From an uncultured Eubacteriales bacterium (GTDB lineage: Bacteria; Bacillota; Clostridia; Lachnospirales; Lachnospiraceae), in contig UQXZ01000019.1 of NCBI GenBank assembly GCA_900545225.1, forward strand, positions 1 through 23,297: a DNA stretch of 23,297 nt, read 5' to 3'. Both the position numbers and the translations under genes were made by a program. Numbering within the stretch: position 1 is the first letter of the stretch; every line of letters starts with the position of its first letter. The notes beneath the pieces were generated by a model. The model made no database searches, was not told the DNA's origin, and saw only the letters and a program-made list of their open reading frames with translations. Shown here one piece after another: positions 15,279-21,922 of the stretch.

Positions 15279-15317
15279 TAAAAAAAGTACTATATGCCGT
15301 AACGACATATAGTACTT
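15279..15317 (-). terminator. Terminator of rpsF-ssb-rpsR
   Basis: On the minus strand AAGTACTATATG-T-CG pairs with CG-G-CATATAGTACTT around a short TTA-type loop, followed directly by TTTTTT. It is a strong intrinsic terminator 12 bases after rpsR. Confidence 0.9.
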
Positions 15318-15328
15318 CTTTATATAAA

Positions 15329-15598
15329 TTACTCTACTGTGTATGGTAAGAGTGCAACGTGTCTTGCTCTCTTGATTGCAACAGTTAAAGCTCTCTGATG
15401 CTTAGCACAGTTTCCTGTAATTCTTCTAGGAATAATCTTGCCTCTCTCTGAGATAAACTTCTTAAGAGTTGCAACATCCTTGTAATCGATTTCCTTGTTG
15501 TTATCTTCGCAGAAGATACAAACTTTTCTTCTTCTTCTAATAGGTCTTCTTTTGAAAGCTGGTCTTTCAGTCTTTTCTACCTTTACTTCTTCTGACAT
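15329..15598 (-). CDS. rpsR: Ribosomal protein bS18
   Basis: 89 residues. After a charged N-terminal tail (KRRPIRRRRKVCIFCEDNNKEIDYKD) comes the family core with ITGNCAKHQRALTVAIKRARHVALLPYT. It forms a heterodimer with bS6 on the 30S platform. The CxxC in KVCIFC plus the later Cys hint at a zinc-binding form, but the full four-ligand set is not present. It is last of rpsF-ssb-rpsR, 25 bases after ssb, and is followed by a strong terminator. Confidence 0.98.
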   Translation of the reverse strand: MSEEVKVEKTERPAFKRRPIRRRRKVCIFCEDNNKEIDYKDVATLKKFISERGKIIPRRITGNCAKHQRALTVAIKRARHVALLPYTVE

Positions 15599-15623
15599 AA
15601 TCTACTCCTAATTCAATACTAAG

Positions 15624-16076
15624 TTAGCCAAAAGGCAATCCATCATCCCCAAAGCTTTGGTCTACACTCATAAAGTCGTCAGAACCCATGTTGCCACCAT
15701 TGTTAAAGTTACTCTGTGGCTGAGGAGTGTAATCTCCCTGAGCTGCAGCATTTTTGCTCTCTGCAAACTCAATGTTCTCTACAACAACGTCTGTTGTATA
15801 AACTTTCTGACCTTCTTTGTTAGTATAACTTCCTGTCTGAATTCTACCATTCAAACATACTTTAGTGCCTTTATGTACATAATTTCTAATAAATTCAGCT
15901 GTCTTACCAAATGCTACGCAACTGATAAAATCCGCTGTCTGCTCTTCACCACTTCTCTTAAATCTTCTATCTACAGCAAGTGTAAATCTTGAAACCTCAA
16001 GATCTCCATTTACTGACATAGATGTTCTATTATCAGGGTCTCTTGTTAATCTACCCATTAAAACTACGTTGTTCAT
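15624..16076 (-). CDS. ssb: Single-stranded DNA-binding protein SSB
   Basis: 150 residues. The OB-fold (about 1-105) starts MNNVVLMGRLTRDPD and contains FTLAVDRRFKR, ADFISCVAFGKTAEF and the KGTKVCLNGRIQTGSY strand. A Gln/Asn/Gly-rich linker follows, then the acidic tip. The tip reads FGDDGLPFG: the usual final DDxLPF is followed by one extra Gly, so the protein does not end in Phe. SSB protects single-stranded DNA and recruits repair and replication proteins through the tip. It sits between rpsF and rpsR as in most Firmicutes. Confidence 0.97.
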   Translation of the reverse strand: MNNVVLMGRLTRDPDNRTSMSVNGDLEVSRFTLAVDRRFKRSGEEQTADFISCVAFGKTAEFIRNYVHKGTKVCLNGRIQTGSYTNKEGQKVYTTDVVVENIEFAESKNAAAQGDYTPQPQSNFNNGGNMGSDDFMSVDQSFGDDGLPFG

Positions 16077-16108
16077 ATATTTCTCCCGTCTGTTTATAAC
16101 ATATTAAA

Positions 16109-16121
16109 TCCGGTAACCGGA
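16109..16121 (-). other. GC-rich mini-hairpin in the rpsF-ssb gap
   Basis: TCCGG-TTA-CCGGA on the minus strand, in an otherwise AT-rich 86-base gap between rpsF and ssb. It might affect processing or stability of the polycistronic mRNA. No known regulator motif was recognised. Confidence 0.4.
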
Positions 16122-16162
16122 ACAACCTGTATTAAGTTAGTGAATGATTCGCTGATTTTGAA

Positions 16163-16450
16163 TTATTCTCCGTCTTTTACGATTAAATAACGAAGTACGT
16201 TATTCTGAATACGAAGTCTCTCTTCTAACTTAGCAGGAAATTCTGCATCTGCTTCGATTTTCATAAAGCAATATACGCCTTCATCCATCTTCTGAATGTC
16301 GTACGCAAGTTTCTTCTTTTCTGGCTTTCCTGCATCTACTACTTTGCCACCGAAACGAGCGATTAACTCATTAACCTGATCAAATGTTGCCTTTCTTGCT
16401 TCTTCATCGACGCTTGCATTAACGATTAATGCTAATTCATATTTGTTCAT
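16163..16450 (-). CDS. rpsF: Ribosomal protein bS6
   Basis: 95 residues, normal length. The start MNKYELALIVNASVDEEARK, the central GGKVVDAGKPEKKKLAYDIQKMDEGVYCFMKIEA and the end RIQNNVLRYLIVKD match the bS6 ferredoxin-like fold. It pairs with bS18 on the small subunit platform. It is first in rpsF-ssb-rpsR. The ribosome binding site is AAAAGGAGGG, spaced about ten bases from the ATG. Confidence 0.98.
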   Translation of the reverse strand: MNKYELALIVNASVDEEARKATFDQVNELIARFGGKVVDAGKPEKKKLAYDIQKMDEGVYCFMKIEADAEFPAKLEERLRIQNNVLRYLIVKDGE

Positions 16451-16481
16451 TTACGTCGCACCCTCCTTTTGGACATTTAAG

Positions 16482-16502
16482 GTCTCCACCCTATGTGGAA
16501 AC
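16482..16502 (-). promoter_or_regulatory. Leader hairpin of the rpsF operon
   Basis: In the mRNA GUUUCCAC pairs fully with GUGGAGAC (one G-U) around a 5-base loop, between promoter and ribosome binding site. Leaders of rpsF operons in several bacteria bind the bS6:bS18 complex for feedback control. The position fits, but I do not see the CCG element described for that motif, so the assignment is open. Confidence 0.45.
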
Positions 16503-16530
16503 AAGGATAATTAAATTATCACAGTTTCAA

Positions 16531-16560
16531 AGTATACCATATATAGTTTAATGTAGTCAA
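16531..16560 (-). promoter_or_regulatory. Promoter of rpsF-ssb-rpsR
   Basis: On the minus strand TTGACT (16560-16555), an 18-base spacer and TATACT (16536-16531) preceded by TGG, an extended -10 element. The leader is about 75 bases long. Confidence 0.8.
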
Positions 16561-16780
16561 TTTTAATTATTCGCATTCATAACGCATCTGTAGAGAGAGT
16601 TATTTGTAAAAATAAGCTCCACCCATATTTAATATGAAGGGATGCGAAACTTACTGCTTCTAAAAATTAGTATGGCAGTTACTTTTCTTAATATTATCTT
16701 ATTTCTTTTAATTCATTTACGGCGAAAACAAGATATAGATATGTATATGAAAAAGAAAAATTTTCACGCATAAATGCAAT

Positions 16781-16811
16781 AAATGCGAATAGCCTATAGC
16801 CATTCGCATTT
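16781..16811 (-). terminator. Hairpin after the FmdE gene, probable terminator
   Basis: AAATGCGAAT (16781-16790) and ATTCGCATTT (16802-16811) pair perfectly around an 11-base loop. The minus-strand T-tract after it is weak (TTTATTGCATTTAT), so termination may be partial. A further CGCAT copy at 16767-16771 allows an alternative pairing. Confidence 0.55.
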
Positions 16812-16884
16812 ACTTTTAAGCAGTATTAAGTAGTAATTATTAAGTATAGGTAAATAGTAACTATAAACTATTAAGTTTCAGGTA

Positions 16885-17421
16885 TCAAACATTAAAACGG
16901 TCATATTTTGTATAACAATCGAGGCAAAACTTTTTATCATCTTTCCCTATGCGAATCCAATTAGCTCCTGTAACTTCACCACAGCACTCACATTGATATG
17001 AATCAAAAATTCTAGCCTCTTCCGGCAACTTAATTGTAGTTTCCTTTACTTCAAACATATCATAAGGTGACAAGCTTTGATAATGTATAAATGATTCTTC
17101 ACGAGTCATTTTATTTTGAACAGACTTTAATACCAAACGAACTGATTCACCTGTTTTTCTATTATAAAAAGAGAATGCTTGCTTTCCCTGCATATGAAAA
17201 AGTAAATTGCCTTTACCTATACTGCACCCAAGTAAGGCTTGAATAGCATCAACGCCACATGCGTCATTTTCTGCAATACAAATAACTTCTTCATCATCTG
17301 AGAATTCTATTCCTAATAATTCAATTGCATATAAAGCAGCCTTATATCCTATTGTTAAACCACCACATTCATGTCCATGAAACATCACGGCTTTCTTCCA
17401 TAATTCTTTATTATCGTCCAT
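16885..17421 (-). CDS. FmdE-family protein with C-terminal zinc finger
   Basis: 178 residues. The N-terminal FmdE domain (about 5-130) has the likely metal-binding motif FHGHECGGLTIGYKAA (His15, His17, Cys19) and ENDACGVDAIQALLGCSIGKGNL (Cys55, Cys66). A C-terminal treble-type zinc ribbon has C144xxC147 and C166xxC169. The family is named after a subunit linked to molybdenum formylmethanofuran dehydrogenase in archaea, but bacterial members occur without that enzyme and their role is not established. Here it is the last gene of an importer operon, 24 bases after the ATPase, with ribosome binding site GGAGG. A role in handling or sensing the imported metal or cofactor is an inference. Confidence 0.88.
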   Translation of the reverse strand: MDDNKELWKKAVMFHGHECGGLTIGYKAALYAIELLGIEFSDDEEVICIAENDACGVDAIQALLGCSIGKGNLLFHMQGKQAFSFYNRKTGESVRLVLKSVQNKMTREESFIHYQSLSPYDMFEVKETTIKLPEEARIFDSYQCECCGEVTGANWIRIGKDDKKFCLDCYTKYDRFNV

Positions 17422-17445
17422 ATATCCTCCTTGCTAATCATCTTA

Positions 17446-18231
17446 TTAATTAGCTACTACTTTTCGTTTTTCATCCGGAAATGGTATAATCACCGGTATT
17501 TGACCATGATTAATAATTGCTGCATCCATTCCATATACATTTCGTATGGTTTCTGGCGTCATAACCTCTAAACCACCATATGCATATACCTTAGAGTCCT
17601 TTAGAAAAAGGAACTTATCACAATAACGCACTGCTAAATTCAAATCATGAATTACTATCATTACGCATATATTGTGTTCGTGTGCAATATTGCTTATTGT
17701 ATTTAATACATCATGTTGATTTCTTGGATCAAGATTACTTGTAGGCTCATCTAATAACAATAATTTTGGTTCTTGAGCCAATGACCTTGCAAGTGTTACC
17801 TTTTGAAATTCACCACCAGACAGCTCTGAAACATTACGAAGAACATAATCTTCTAATCCCATTTTATGAATTGCTGCTTCAGCAATTGCTCTATCATCTG
17901 ATGTAATATCCCACTTCACATATGGTTTTCTTCCCAGTAAAACCGTATCAAATACAGTCATATCAATAGTGTGGCTATGCTGCGGAACATAGGCAATATT
18001 TTGTGCCTTAGTTCGCCCGTTCATTAAAAAAATGTTTTCGTCATCAATTATAACTGACCCTTCTTTAGTTGGATAAATATGATCAATACATTTAATTAAT
18101 GTACTTTTGCCTGCTCCATTGTTACCTAATATAGCTACACATTGACCATCCTCTATCTCAAACCCAATATTGTCTAACGTTTTTTTCGACGAGCGACTGT
18201 AAGAGTAAACAATATTATCTACCTTAACCAT
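17446..18231 (-). CDS. ABC importer ATP-binding protein, iron-complex type (second system)
   Basis: 261 residues from ATG 18231. This start is chosen because GGGAGGT lies eight bases ahead; the open frame extends 23 codons upstream inside the permease gene without family similarity. Walker A is GNNGAGKST (36-44), signature LSGGEFQ, Walker B KLLLLDEPTSNLD, switch His in VIHDLN. It overlaps the permease end by eight bases. It is the motor of the second FecBCD-type importer and differs in sequence from the ATPase at 858-1649. Confidence 0.95.
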   Translation of the reverse strand: MVKVDNIVYSYSRSSKKTLDNIGFEIEDGQCVAILGNNGAGKSTLIKCIDHIYPTKEGSVIIDDENIFLMNGRTKAQNIAYVPQHSHTIDMTVFDTVLLGRKPYVKWDITSDDRAIAEAAIHKMGLEDYVLRNVSELSGGEFQKVTLARSLAQEPKLLLLDEPTSNLDPRNQHDVLNTISNIAHEHNICVMIVIHDLNLAVRYCDKFLFLKDSKVYAYGGLEVMTPETIRNVYGMDAAIINHGQIPVIIPFPDEKRKVVAN

Positions 18232-19303
18232 TTTTCTTACCTCCCTTGAAAAGTAAAAACAAGAATAATGGGGCACCAAGGAATGAAGTGAGTGCACCAA
18301 TTGGCAATATAACCGGAGGAATAACCAGCCTGCTTACGATGTCAGCCAGCAATAACAAGAGAGAGCCTGCAATTGCGGAAGCCGGTATCAAGTAACGATA
18401 ATCATTACCTACAAACTTACGCATAATATGAGGAGCAATTAAGCCTACAAAGCTTATGATTCCCACAAATGATACTGCTACAGCAGCCATTAAGGAGCAT
18501 ATAATCATACTGATAAGCATTACGCTTCGAGTATTAACTCCTAAGCTTTTTGCTGTATCTGCACCAGCCTCCATAGCATTATAGTTCCATCTATTAAATA
18601 GAAAATATACCATGGCAGCAGCAAAAATAATTGCTAATACCGGAATCTCATTCCAGCTTGTACTTCCAAGATTACCAAATGTCCAGAATACAATAGCACC
18701 AAGCTTTGTATCATCTGCAAAGTATTGAAGCAGTGTACTTGCACCTGCAAAAAGAGAACTAAGTGCAGTTCCCGCAAGAATAAGTCCACCAGGACCAATA
18801 TTCTTTTTTAATTGTGATATTCCTATAATAACTATTGTAGAAATAATACCAAAAACAAATGCACATAATGTAACAATATAAGGATTTTCCACTGCTATGG
18901 CAGATTTTGCACTTGAAGAATTGACCATTCCTCCACCAAATACTACTATGCCCATAGCCGCTCCAAATGCCGCACCTTGGGAAACACCAAGAGATGAAGC
19001 AGAAGCTAGTGGATTACGGAGTACGCATTGCATAACTGCTCCTGATACAGAAAGTGCCGCACCAACAATTATTGCTGTAACTACTCTAATTAAACGAATA
19101 TTTAATATGGCCGTTGTATACTTAGGGTCACCATTTCCAAATAAGACTTTTACTACTTCATCAAAGGGTATTTTCATAGAGCCTATACCCATTGAAAAAA
19201 TAGCTACAATTACCAGTATAATGATGGTAATAATAATACTTATGCGCTTTCGCAAAACATATTTATTATATATTTGCATACCATCATCAGAGATTTTTTT
19301 CAT
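18224..19303 (-). CDS. FecCD-family ABC transporter permease (second system)
   Basis: 359 residues with a positively charged N-terminus and about ten hydrophobic segments. Family hallmarks are IRLIRVVTAIIVGAALSVSGAVMQCVLRNPLASASSLGVSQGAAFGA, the later GPGGLILAGTALSSLFAG and, near the end, FVGLIAPHIMRKFVG. It forms the membrane channel of the second importer. It starts 12 bases after the lipoprotein gene and overlaps the ATPase gene by eight bases, all one transcript. The substrate cannot be told from the sequence; relatives carry siderophores, haem, cobalamin and, for the MolBCA type, molybdate or tungstate. Confidence 0.95.
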   Translation of the reverse strand: MKKISDDGMQIYNKYVLRKRISIIITIIILVIVAIFSMGIGSMKIPFDEVVKVLFGNGDPKYTTAILNIRLIRVVTAIIVGAALSVSGAVMQCVLRNPLASASSLGVSQGAAFGAAMGIVVFGGGMVNSSSAKSAIAVENPYIVTLCAFVFGIISTIVIIGISQLKKNIGPGGLILAGTALSSLFAGASTLLQYFADDTKLGAIVFWTFGNLGSTSWNEIPVLAIIFAAAMVYFLFNRWNYNAMEAGADTAKSLGVNTRSVMLISMIICSLMAAVAVSFVGIISFVGLIAPHIMRKFVGNDYRYLIPASAIAGSLLLLLADIVSRLVIPPVILPIGALTSFLGAPLFLFLLFKGGKKNG

Positions 19304-19315
19304 AATTGCTCTCCA

Positions 19316-20455
19316 TTATTTCCCCAAGGTAACCTTTGTATATCCCATGCCACTATTATTAATTTCAGTTAAGAAATCTGGTCTTCCAAGGAACTTATCG
19401 AATATTTCACTTGCTTTCTTCTCAAAATCAACATCAGAGAATTCCTCAGGATGGAGCATCTTACCTACATAATATGAACTAACTAAAGGAATTTCAACAT
19501 TGGTCCAATGCCATGTTGAGTTAGGCCATTGATACAGCTCTCCGTTCTTTACAGCTTTAAGCTGATTAAAATAATCCGGATTCTCGGCATAATCATCATT
19601 TACCAATCCCATACTGTTAGCATCAAAGAATATAATTTCCGGATCCCATTCAAGAATCTGTTCTTTATCAACCATGCTATATCCACTCATAGAATCCTTA
19701 TCAGTACCAACATCACGAGCTACATTATTGGCTTTGATATTGGAAAATACAGGATACTGTGTATATATTCCGTCAATACTGTGTGCTCCCTTAAATGTTG
19801 CACCGGCACCAAGAACAGTAGGCCCTTCTTTTTCGTTAATATTTGCTGTACGGGATGAGAGGTCATCTAGGCAGCCGTGAATATAGGAAACTAAATCTTC
19901 AGCTTTATCCTTTACTCCACATACATCTCCGATAAGTCTTAAATCTTTATCATAATCTTCACCAAATAAAGTTCCATCCGTTACACAAACTACAGGAATT
20001 CCGGTCTGAGTCTGAAGAGTGTTGGCTGAATCTGCAGTATCAGTACATATAATAACATCAGGATTTGCCTTAATAATTTCTTCTGCATAGTGAGATACTT
20101 CTCCCATTGCACTTGTTCCAACGATTGGCAATTTAGACCATTTATCCTTATTAACCCATGCATATGCCTGTACAGGCTTCTTAGCAATTTCGCAATTTTC
20201 AATTCCGACAGCCTTATCTCCAAGACCGAGATATGTGATCATACGAGGAGCATTACCTAACGGTATAATTGTATTGACTGTTGTAGGTATCTCTACTTCA
20301 CGTCCTACCATATCTGTTATTGTTCTTGTTTCTGCTTTATTTTCTACATTTGCTTTGTTATCTGTAGCTGTATTGTTGCTGCCCTGACCACATCCGGCAA
20401 ATACTGCAGGAATTGTTAAGCCAATAAGAAGCGCTGCCCATCTGTTTTTTTTCAT
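19316..20455 (-). CDS. Iron-complex-type substrate-binding lipoprotein (second system)
   Basis: 379 residues from ATG 20455, behind AGGAAAGG; a TTG seven codons upstream is in frame but overlaps that site. Signal peptide with lipobox FAGC, Cys22, then an Asn/Ala tether. The mature domain begins TRTITDMVGREVEIPTTVNTI, the FecB-family entry strand, and continues DVIICTDTADSANTLQTQTGIPVVCV and WDPEIIFFDANSMG. A tryptophan segment, NSTWHWTNVEIPLVSSYY, sits where the ligand pocket is expected. It captures the ligand outside the cell for the permease downstream. The gap to the methyltransferase upstream is 87 bases without an obvious terminator, so co-transcription is likely. Confidence 0.93.
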   Translation of the reverse strand: MKKNRWAALLIGLTIPAVFAGCGQGSNNTATDNKANVENKAETRTITDMVGREVEIPTTVNTIIPLGNAPRMITYLGLGDKAVGIENCEIAKKPVQAYAWVNKDKWSKLPIVGTSAMGEVSHYAEEIIKANPDVIICTDTADSANTLQTQTGIPVVCVTDGTLFGEDYDKDLRLIGDVCGVKDKAEDLVSYIHGCLDDLSSRTANINEKEGPTVLGAGATFKGAHSIDGIYTQYPVFSNIKANNVARDVGTDKDSMSGYSMVDKEQILEWDPEIIFFDANSMGLVNDDYAENPDYFNQLKAVKNGELYQWPNSTWHWTNVEIPLVSSYYVGKMLHPEEFSDVDFEKKASEIFDKFLGRPDFLTEINNSGMGYTKVTLGK

Positions 20456-20542
20456 AATACTTTCCTTTCCTAACAAAAACTAAATTCGTCCTACTACATG
20501 AAATATTTAAAAAATATTGAATTCTATTAATAAAATATCCTA

Positions 20543-21355
20543 TCAACCATTATTTACTTCCCAAAAAAAGCTAACAATTGTTGTATTTTTCGTGCTTTTT
20601 ATATATCCATCTTCACTAATCTTATTAATATATTCAATAACCTGTTGTTCCTCTTTTTCAGTTAACTCTTTACTACTGTTTAAAATACCCAAGTACCAAT
20701 TAATGGCCTCGTCTACTGGCTTCTTTGAATTCCATACTACTTCTTCATAATTAATTTCTGGTTTATATCCATGCTCCCATATAGTCGTAAATATATATGG
20801 TGTTGTATCTATTCTTTCTTTTTTTTCAATACCAACAATAGAACATAACTCATCATAAATTTTATCAATGAATCCTGTATGTTTGCTGTAAAAACAATAT
20901 TTTCTCGATGCCTCCATCATTTTCATAAATGTATCGTAATCAGCTATGGCAGGTGTCGTATGAGCAAATACTAAGTCATACTTACCTTTATATTTTTCTC
21001 CATCGCAATTATGCCAATCACATTCAATAAATTCGGCATTAGTTATGTTCATTCTTTTTTTTGTATCATTGGCAAGCTCAATCATTTTAGGTGAGAAATC
21101 TACACCAACGACATTTTTTACCTTCGAAGCGAGTGCAATACTATATGCACCTCCACCACAGCCAACATCTAAAACATTAATATCATTATTAAGCTTGACC
21201 TTGCTTTGCATAAAATCCAAAAATGCTTTTTTCTCTAAATCCAAATTTTCATCATATGCATAATCACAAGCTACGCTATCCCATGCGCGCTTATAAGACT
21301 CTTTAATCAGATCATTGGGATTTTTCCAATGATCTACAATATATCCCAAATTCAT
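20543..21355 (-). CDS. Class I SAM-dependent methyltransferase
   Basis: 270 residues. Motif I is VLDVGCGGGAYSIALA (61-76), the acidic end of strand two is Asp86 in NVVGVDFSPKMIELA, and FIECDWHNCDG (109-119) and YDLVFAHTTPA (126-136) give motifs II-III. The fold is complete; the C-terminal part (about 150-270) is family-specific and probably carries substrate recognition. It heads the operon with the second importer and the FmdE gene. Substrate is unknown: a metallophore, corrinoid or thiol/metalloid is possible. The ribosome binding site GGGAGG is paired in a leader hairpin. Confidence 0.88.
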   Translation of the reverse strand: MNLGYIVDHWKNPNDLIKESYKRAWDSVACDYAYDENLDLEKKAFLDFMQSKVKLNNDINVLDVGCGGGAYSIALASKVKNVVGVDFSPKMIELANDTKKRMNITNAEFIECDWHNCDGEKYKGKYDLVFAHTTPAIADYDTFMKMMEASRKYCFYSKHTGFIDKIYDELCSIVGIEKKERIDTTPYIFTTIWEHGYKPEINYEEVVWNSKKPVDEAINWYLGILNSSKELTEKEEQQVIEYINKISEDGYIKSTKNTTIVSFFWEVNNG

Positions 21356-21357
21356 TT

Positions 21358-21422
21358 AATAACCTCCCTATGGATAGGATAGCAGAGGCGCTTATTATTA
21401 ACATCCTGTATTAGGGGTTATT
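21358..21422 (-). promoter_or_regulatory. Leader hairpin that sequesters the methyltransferase ribosome binding site
   Basis: On the minus strand AATAACCCCT (21422-21413) pairs with AGGG-AGGTTATT (21369-21358), which contains the GGGAGG ribosome binding site (21368-21363). Inside, AGGAT (21407-21403) pairs with ATCCT (21380-21376). Translation of the operon could be controlled by opening of this structure, by a ligand, a protein or the leader itself. It does not match any riboswitch class I can recognise. Confidence 0.5.
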
Positions 21423-21638
21423 TAAATAGTGTTCTTAATTCTATTCTTTCTTTATGTATGTCCATTTTTGAAATACTAATCACTAACACTAGTAAATCGG
21501 TTACAATTTCAGTCTTATTTTGTTTTATATGGAAAAAAGTATGTATGAATTAATATATATATTTATATAAATAAAATGTATCTAATTAAAACATATAGAT
21601 AGTGTCTAAGGTTTTAATTTAATTAGAAAATCTAAAAT

Positions 21639-21845
21639 GCGTATGGCATTGAATTAAAAAGAACTAATATGCATATAATTAATATATACAGAAATAACGT
21701 CTATGAATTATTATAAACAGAAATATATGAATGGAATCAATATATAGAATATTCTGTGCGCCATTGAATTAAGCAGAAAAATGAATGGAATCAATATATA
21801 GAAAAGTTCTTATGGCATTAATACAACTTACATTAATACAACTTA
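21639..21845. repeat. Degenerate repeat region, unit about 54 bp, plus a 15-bp tandem repeat
   Basis: A 23-base sequence beginning ATGAATGGAATCAATATATA is exact at 21727-21749 and 21781-21803. A third, diverged copy of the larger unit runs from 21639 to about 21690, recognisable by GGCATTGAATTAA and AATATATA, seen again near 21770. At the right end CATTAATACAACTTA occurs twice in direct tandem (21816-21830 and 21831-21845). No coding potential or terminal inverted repeats are seen. Confidence 0.75.
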
Positions 21846-21848
21846 ATA

Positions 21849-21900
21849 GAAAAAAAATAGTCGTCTATGTCCCTCAAAACGAAGTCAATAGACGACTATT
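21849..21900 (-). terminator. Terminator of the nucleotidyltransferase gene
   Basis: On the minus strand AATAGTCGTCTAT pairs perfectly with ATAGACGACTATT (13 bp) around a 19-base loop, followed by a run of Ts. It lies about 20 bases after the stop codon. Confidence 0.9.
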
Positions 21901-21922
21901 AAACAAAAACATTACATTCAGT

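Larger units (their letters stand above)
14904..15328. other. Intergenic region between rpsR and gdpP
   Basis: 425 bases. Next to rpsR is its terminator (15279-15317); next to gdpP is the gdpP promoter (14951-14979). Between them the DNA is AT-rich with an 8-bp inverted repeat TATATCAG (15231-15238) with CTGATATA (15265-15272). No reading frame was convincing and no known RNA was recognised. Confidence 0.6.
16451..16884. other. Intergenic region between the FmdE gene and rpsF
   Basis: 434 bases. Next to rpsF are the leader hairpin (16482-16502) and promoter (16531-16560). At 16570-16648 the sequence can fold into a three-stem shape (see findings). Next to the FmdE gene is its probable terminator (16781-16811). 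No gene was seen. Confidence 0.6.
21356..21922. other. Intergenic region: leader hairpin, repeats, terminator
   Basis: 567 bases, very AT-rich, no gene. From left: leader hairpin of the methyltransferase operon (21358-21422), an imperfect dyad ACTAATCACTAACACTAGT (21475-21493) that may be an operator, the degenerate repeat region (21639-21845) and the terminator of the nucleotidyltransferase gene (21849-21900). No convincing promoter for the methyltransferase operon was found by eye. Confidence 0.6.

Noticed and set aside
16482..16502. Firm assignment of the rpsF leader hairpin as the bS6:bS18 binding motif
   Set aside because: Position fits but the expected CCG element was not found, so only a hairpin is claimed.
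18232..18300. Upstream extension of the second ATPase by 23 codons
   Set aside because: The added residues have no family similarity and lie inside the permease gene, while a good GGGAGGT site precedes the ATG at 18231.
18897..19472. 191-codon plus-strand frame opposite the second permease and binding protein
   Set aside because: It crosses two well-supported minus-strand genes, has no start signal and no recognisable domain.
21358..21422. Leader hairpin considered as a cobalamin, Moco or preQ1 riboswitch
   Set aside because: The conserved blocks of these classes are absent and the element is too short for the cobalamin and Moco types; kept only as an unnamed hairpin.
21639..21845. Repeat region considered as a MITE or insertion sequence remnant
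   Set aside because: No terminal inverted repeats, target duplication or transposase fragment could be seen.
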